Positions 59,601-64,000 of a stretch of 64,000 nucleotides of DNA are shown piece after piece (position 1 is the stretch's first letter; each line of letters begins with the position of its first letter). The DNA comes from Dermatemys mawii. Lineage: Eukaryota; Chordata; Testudines; Dermatemydidae. The position numbers and the translations under genes were made by a program. The notes under the pieces were generated by a model, which did not search any database, had not been told where the DNA came from, and was given only the letters and a program-made list of their open reading frames with translations. The stretch is from NCBI GenBank assembly GCA_007922305.1, contig ML677334.1:21997697-22061696 (forward strand), given 5' to 3'.

Positions 59601-61914
59601 CACTCATAAACTGAGACCACTATAAAAGGTAATATAAAGTTATCGTTAACGTTTTGGCTTGGAAGGGAATGTCAAAATGAAAAATATAAATCACATCCTA
59701 TAACTTTAAGAAAGTCAAAATTCCATCTACTAGCAAGATTTGGCAGCATTTTCCCCCATATCACCCTCTTGCCTGGCTACTGCATCAAAATAAACTACAC
59801 AGTTTTCAGTCCACAGGAACAAACTAACAAAGCTTAATTTTAGATCATTGTTTAATTGGGCATCAATATTGTCAAGTACAACAGCTGGAGATCTGGGTGG
59901 ACATTGCCAAATCTTGGACAATTTCTATATAGGTTCTTATACCATGCTCATCATCATAGTATCTCGGCACCTTCCAGAAGTGCATTGAGCAAGGTGACTA
60001 CATGTCTCTCACATATTTGTTCTCTCATCCTCTTCCCCAGAGGGAGTAACATGCGGAGTCTAATGTCTTCTTTTGGTAGTTTGTTGTTGTAAAATGCATG
60101 TCTGCATTAGAGAAGGCAAGATAAAAGAAATGTGCCTTGCACTTTGAGTGGAAAGTGGTGAAGTTGTGATAGTGCTTTAATTCATGGGGGAGTTCATACC
60201 ACTGTCTGACCACCACCAGAGAAGGTTCTGCCTTCCAGATAGATGAGCTTTATTCTTATTGTTGAAAGTTCCTTTGTGCCAGAGGAGTGAAGTTGCTAAG
60301 CTCTGGAATGAAGACTGGGGTTTAAATGGTCTTTCAGGAGGTCTGGGCCCAGGCCATGGAATGCTCTGAATATAGGAACTGAGACCTTGAACTTGATTCA
60401 GAATCCTATGGGAATTTAAACATACTTTCCACTTCCTCTAAAGCAAATGGAGGATATATGTAAGGGCCTGGTGCATTGAGTGTATGCAGCACACAGAGAA
60501 ATGAAGTGATAGAACTTGGTGAAACCAGCAACATGGAAGCAATGAACCAGATTCATTCCCTCACTCCTGCTTCTTTGTGCTACTCTGGCAGCCCAAAGAG
60601 CCTGGGAAGCCCACATGATCTTCCCAGATAAAGATTTCCTCAATGTGGGAAAAATCCTGGCTGGCATATCCAGTTCCTGCCCAACACCCTCTTCTTCCCC
60701 TCTATGCCAGGGCTAAAAGCGTGGCCAGTGCATGATGTGCTTCAATAAGTCCCAGCTGATGGATGACCCTTTGACACCCATAGCCAGATGGCATAGATTA
60801 GAACAAATCAGGACTGCTCTAATCTAACATACATCAGGTTTAGAACTTGCATAATAATCAGAAAACGCAACTGGCTTCTTTGGAACCCCATCACCCTTTC
60901 CTCAGCTGCATGAAGCAGATATTGGGTGAGGCAGAGAATCTGGGCCAATATAAAGGTTAATGGACTAGCAGAGAGGGTAGAATCTTGAGATCTTTTTAGA
61001 AAGAAGGATTACTGTCATTTTCAAATCAAACACCATTTACATAAATGAAGAACCCCACCTGTGAAAACGAAGCCTATGTCTGTCTCAGGACAACCAGCAA
61101 GACTTCAGCTGAGCCAACTGCCTAAACTTTAATCTTCAGACTCTCAGGGACCAAGACAAGATCTTAAAGGCAGCTTGTGACAAGAAGGCTCTCTACCCTG
61201 AGGATAGCCACCATATTGCAATGTTCTTAGATGTCAAGTTTAAGTAGCTCTTTTATATCTGGTTGAAGTCCAGGTGTGATATGTTGGCAAGGAGTATGCC
61301 TTCTGGAAATGAATCATTGTAGAAAAATAACATTAACTTCAGCAGACAACATGTGCTCAGATGCAGAACCCTGAACTGCAGACAGGTTAGACACTTGGCT
61401 GTCTTACTGTGCTATGATAGTTATGCTTAAATATCAACACTGGACATGTTTTGTTGAAAGGCTTCACATCTTATCCTATTATTATACAACAAATTTTCTC
61501 TATTCCGTTTGCTGTTACAAGCTGTCTTTGAAATGCTCTCAACTCCTTTATTTCTGTGTCTTCCCATGATGGCCTTCAAATGATGCTTCTATTCAATTTA
61601 CACAAACTTACAAATGAAGGCTCCCTCTACAAGCATTGGGATGGTTCTGGCTGACTTGCTCCACATGGGATGTTTTTATTCATCTGATATTATATTGCCT
61701 TACTTATAATTATGGGCAATTCCCAGAAGAAATGTACCCCGTCACAGGTGGACTAGTAGCCCTTTAGGACAGCTGGACTATATTTATCATACAGTTTACT
61801 CTTTCTGAGGTACAAACAGCCTCTGCACTAAGAACACTCTCTTACAATTTTCAAAGTGTGGAATAGTTTTGCTAATGTAGATGTTGAATGTAAGAAAGAG
61901 TTTAAGGAAATGGA
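56637..61914. other. long stretch without a gene; possible old repeats
   Basis: No gene recognised. At 58870-59240 the text resembles a degraded Harbinger MITE ('gaccttgtttagatgcag', 'aggttggattggttaactaaa', 'aaaccac'), but I cannot define ends. At about 60040-60410 a stretch ('gaatgctctgaatatagg', 'tgagaccttgaacttgattc') looks like an ancient interspersed repeat that I cannot name. Confidence 0.35.
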
Positions 61915-62150
61915 CAGTGCTTCGTGAAATCTGGGTTCAATTTCTGGCTCTTTCAAAAAGTCCCTTAACTCAGGCAAGTGACTTAATCTCTCTGTGCCTT
62001 GGTTTCCTCATTAGTAAAGTGGGAATAATATTTCCATTATCCCTTTTGTCTTTCTTGTCTAGTTAGACTGTCACATCTTCAGTCACATCTATCAGAGCAG
62101 ATACTGTCACTTATTATGTGTCTCTACAATGCCTAACACAATGGGCCCTG
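61915..62150 (+). repeat. MIR-like SINE
   Basis: Contains 'caggcaagtgacttaatctctctg', 'gccttggtttcctcattagtaa' and 'gtgggaataatatttcc', the most conserved MIR segment, followed by a 3' module ('tgcctaacacaatgggccctg'). Better preserved than the copies at 714 and 45690. Confidence 0.8.
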
Positions 62151-62602
62151 ATCTCTACTGTAATCAATCAAGAAGGATTAGAGTATGCATTTTGTAGTTG
62201 TCAGTATGATTAGCTGTAAGACTTCTAGTCAAATCTGAAACTGTATTGTACTATTTAGATTTTTCTTTGTTTAAAAAATGATAGTCTATGTCTGATGGCC
62301 ACTTTAAAAGGGTGAGGCGCTAAGAACAGATTTGCACCAATGTGTTTCAAAGGAGGCAAATGCTGGCTTATTGGAATAACTCAGAGCTGTCCTGCGAGTC
62401 AGGCAGGATTGGTCACACCTCATATTCATTACACTCAACTGTAGGTGTGGCTGCCTTCAATAACAGAGATGATCAAATACAGTCTAATGCCTTGTTGATA
62501 TTGTGTTTGAACAGTTATTAAAAGCCCAGTGCAACCCCAATAATATTAATACTGTACTAATATCTTACATTTATATAGTACTTGTCATCTCAAAGTGATT
62601 TA

Positions 62603-62800
62603 GGTTATGTCTACACTGCAATGTAAGGCCAGGATTCAAACTCAGAGTCAAGCCTATCCCCATCTATACCCAAATCGCACTAACCAAGGGCTTGGACAAG
62701 GATCCCAGGACCATCCGGCAGTGGAGGGTCTGAGCCTGAGTCAAGCTGGAGCCAGGGTTCAGACCCTATTGCTTTTCAGTGTAGATGCAGTCCCACTGGA
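62603..62800. mobile_element. Harbinger-type foldback MITE, partial
   Basis: Left end GGTTATGTCTACACTGCAATG, preceded by TTA (62600-62602). The right part 'ttttcagtgtagatgcag' near 62775-62792 corresponds to the right end of the unit at 43300-43900. The middle has GAGCCTGAGTC, shared with that unit. No clear right duplication. Confidence 0.6.
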
Positions 62801-64000
62801 CTCCTACTCTGGGAGTCCACTGAACGTGTCCTCAAATCCCATTGACTGACTTTCTTTGTCCCCTGGATTTTCAAGTTTGGTGAACAGTCAAGTCCCATGT
62901 TGCACCATGATTTTATGTGCATTTCCATAATACTACAGAAAATGATGCAGTTAAAATCTTAGCAAAATTATTTCTGCATGCACAAAATAAAATGTTAATC
63001 ATTTACTATTTCATATTTTTTCTTATATGCTTCTGATTTACCCTCAGTGAGGGCTAACCATGTGTGACGTTTGAAATATAAAGTTCAGCCAATTTTGAGT
63101 TATGTTGGTGCAAAGAAGTCCTAGTTTTTTAAAGTGGTGTAGTAGTATATTTATTTCCTGTTCAGGTATCTCTAAAATGATTAAAAGAATTTTCTCCAAA
63201 CTTTGAAAAAATATTCATGTTTGGAGTGAGGCCAAGCATGGAAAGTATCTAGACCAAAAAAATATTTTTTATTAAGATGTGAGCTAGAGAAAATGGAATT
63301 GTAATGAAAATGGCTGTGCACCCTTAAATATAGTATTCACTCAGGCAAATGTTTAACTAGATAGATAAAACTGTTCCACAAAAGTATGCATTATTCATGA
63401 GAGTTAATGTCACCTGATTACCCTCCTTGAGAATATATGATGTCACCTCCACGAATGATGATAATTTCAGGTCTGCAACAAAGCTGCTGGAGTGGGTTTT
63501 TGAAGTTGCTGTATTATAGTGTTTTGGCAACTGTTTGAAATAAAGCTGCTCTGATGGCTATTTGATTAAGCAAATCTACTGTGGTAACTGTCTAAAGCCA
63601 AGCTGTTTCTGCAGCTGTTTGAGTCATAGCTGCTCCTGAAGTGTTTGGAAGAAAGAGGGCATTAATGAGGAATAAAGGGTGAAGTGAGAACATGAGGGAG
63701 GGAGGGAGAGAAGGGGGAGGTCTTTTTAAAAAATTTGAAGTATGAACACTATGAAAAACAAAGTATATTTTTCTCATGCAGCTTTGAAAAACAAAACTAT
63801 AATGCCATCTTGGGGTTTTGGTGATATCAACAGTTACAAGCATATAATATAAACATTGCTAATGATTTGTGTGTGTATTATGTGCATAAAAACTACATTA
63901 AAAGGACATTACAGTTGCAAAGTAAAGCACTTGAAAGTTAGAAAATGTCCAAATTAAGGTTTTCTCTGCTACTTTAATTTGACTTTCTTATTTATATGTA
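62801..64000. other. unique non-coding stretch
   Basis: No gene recognised. A purine run of GGGA units lies at about 63690-63722. Confidence 0.5.

Noticed and set aside
1..64000. tRNA or rRNA genes
   Set aside because: I saw no A-box/B-box pairs with a cloverleaf and no rRNA-like segments. A covariance-model scan would be decisive and was not possible.

Overview
The window looks like non-coding nuclear DNA from an amniote, most probably a turtle. It is AT-rich and carries very few long open frames. I recognise no host protein-coding exon, rRNA or tRNA. Every stretch with protein similarity that I can name belongs to a transposable element. The mix of elements is what points to a turtle: two-gene Harbinger elements, CR1 LINEs, a DIRS-like tyrosine-recombinase retroelement, MIR-like SINEs, and many short hAT and Harbinger MITEs with GTCTACA-type ends. 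The species assignment is inference from recalled repeat families, not a database result.

Layout. 1-1418: unique sequence and a MIR-like SINE. 1419-5542: a nearly complete Harbinger element with a DDE transposase on + and a Myb/SANT-like gene on -, both broken. 5546-12912: mostly unique, with one 101-bp hAT-like MITE, a CR1 scrap and a small foldback repeat. 12917-13616: probable solo LTR. About 13675-14890: a decayed MITE hit by a hAT-like element and a Tigger-like element. 16518-16827: a hAT MITE. 17147-21689: a second Harbinger element in the opposite orientation, more decayed. 22228 to about 23650: an LTR-like repeat with a nested insertion. 26804-26926: a second copy of the 101-bp MITE family. 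About 27700-32485: LTR-like sequence, then a decayed DIRS-like retroelement (gag-like, RT/RNase H, tyrosine recombinase). 32500-33290: a CR1 3' end containing a third MITE of that family. 36549-39025: an old Harbinger remnant. 39115-41040: GC-rich hAT elements. 42285-43900: a stack of LINE, Harbinger MITEs and a hAT MITE. 46027-46573: another hAT. 47764-47983: a minisatellite with a 10-base assembly gap. 49991-51760: a probable LTR split by a foldback structure with arms of about 235 bp. 54542-54960: CR1-related repeat. The rest, to 64000, is mainly unique sequence with MIR and MITE traces.

The elements do not form a pathway or operon. Their value is as a record of successive insertions: nesting and target-site duplications allow relative dating at several sites. 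I found no convincing new biological system. The most useful second looks are the Harbinger pair, the DIRS remnant, the nested-insertion chronologies and the inverted repeat at 50432-51464.
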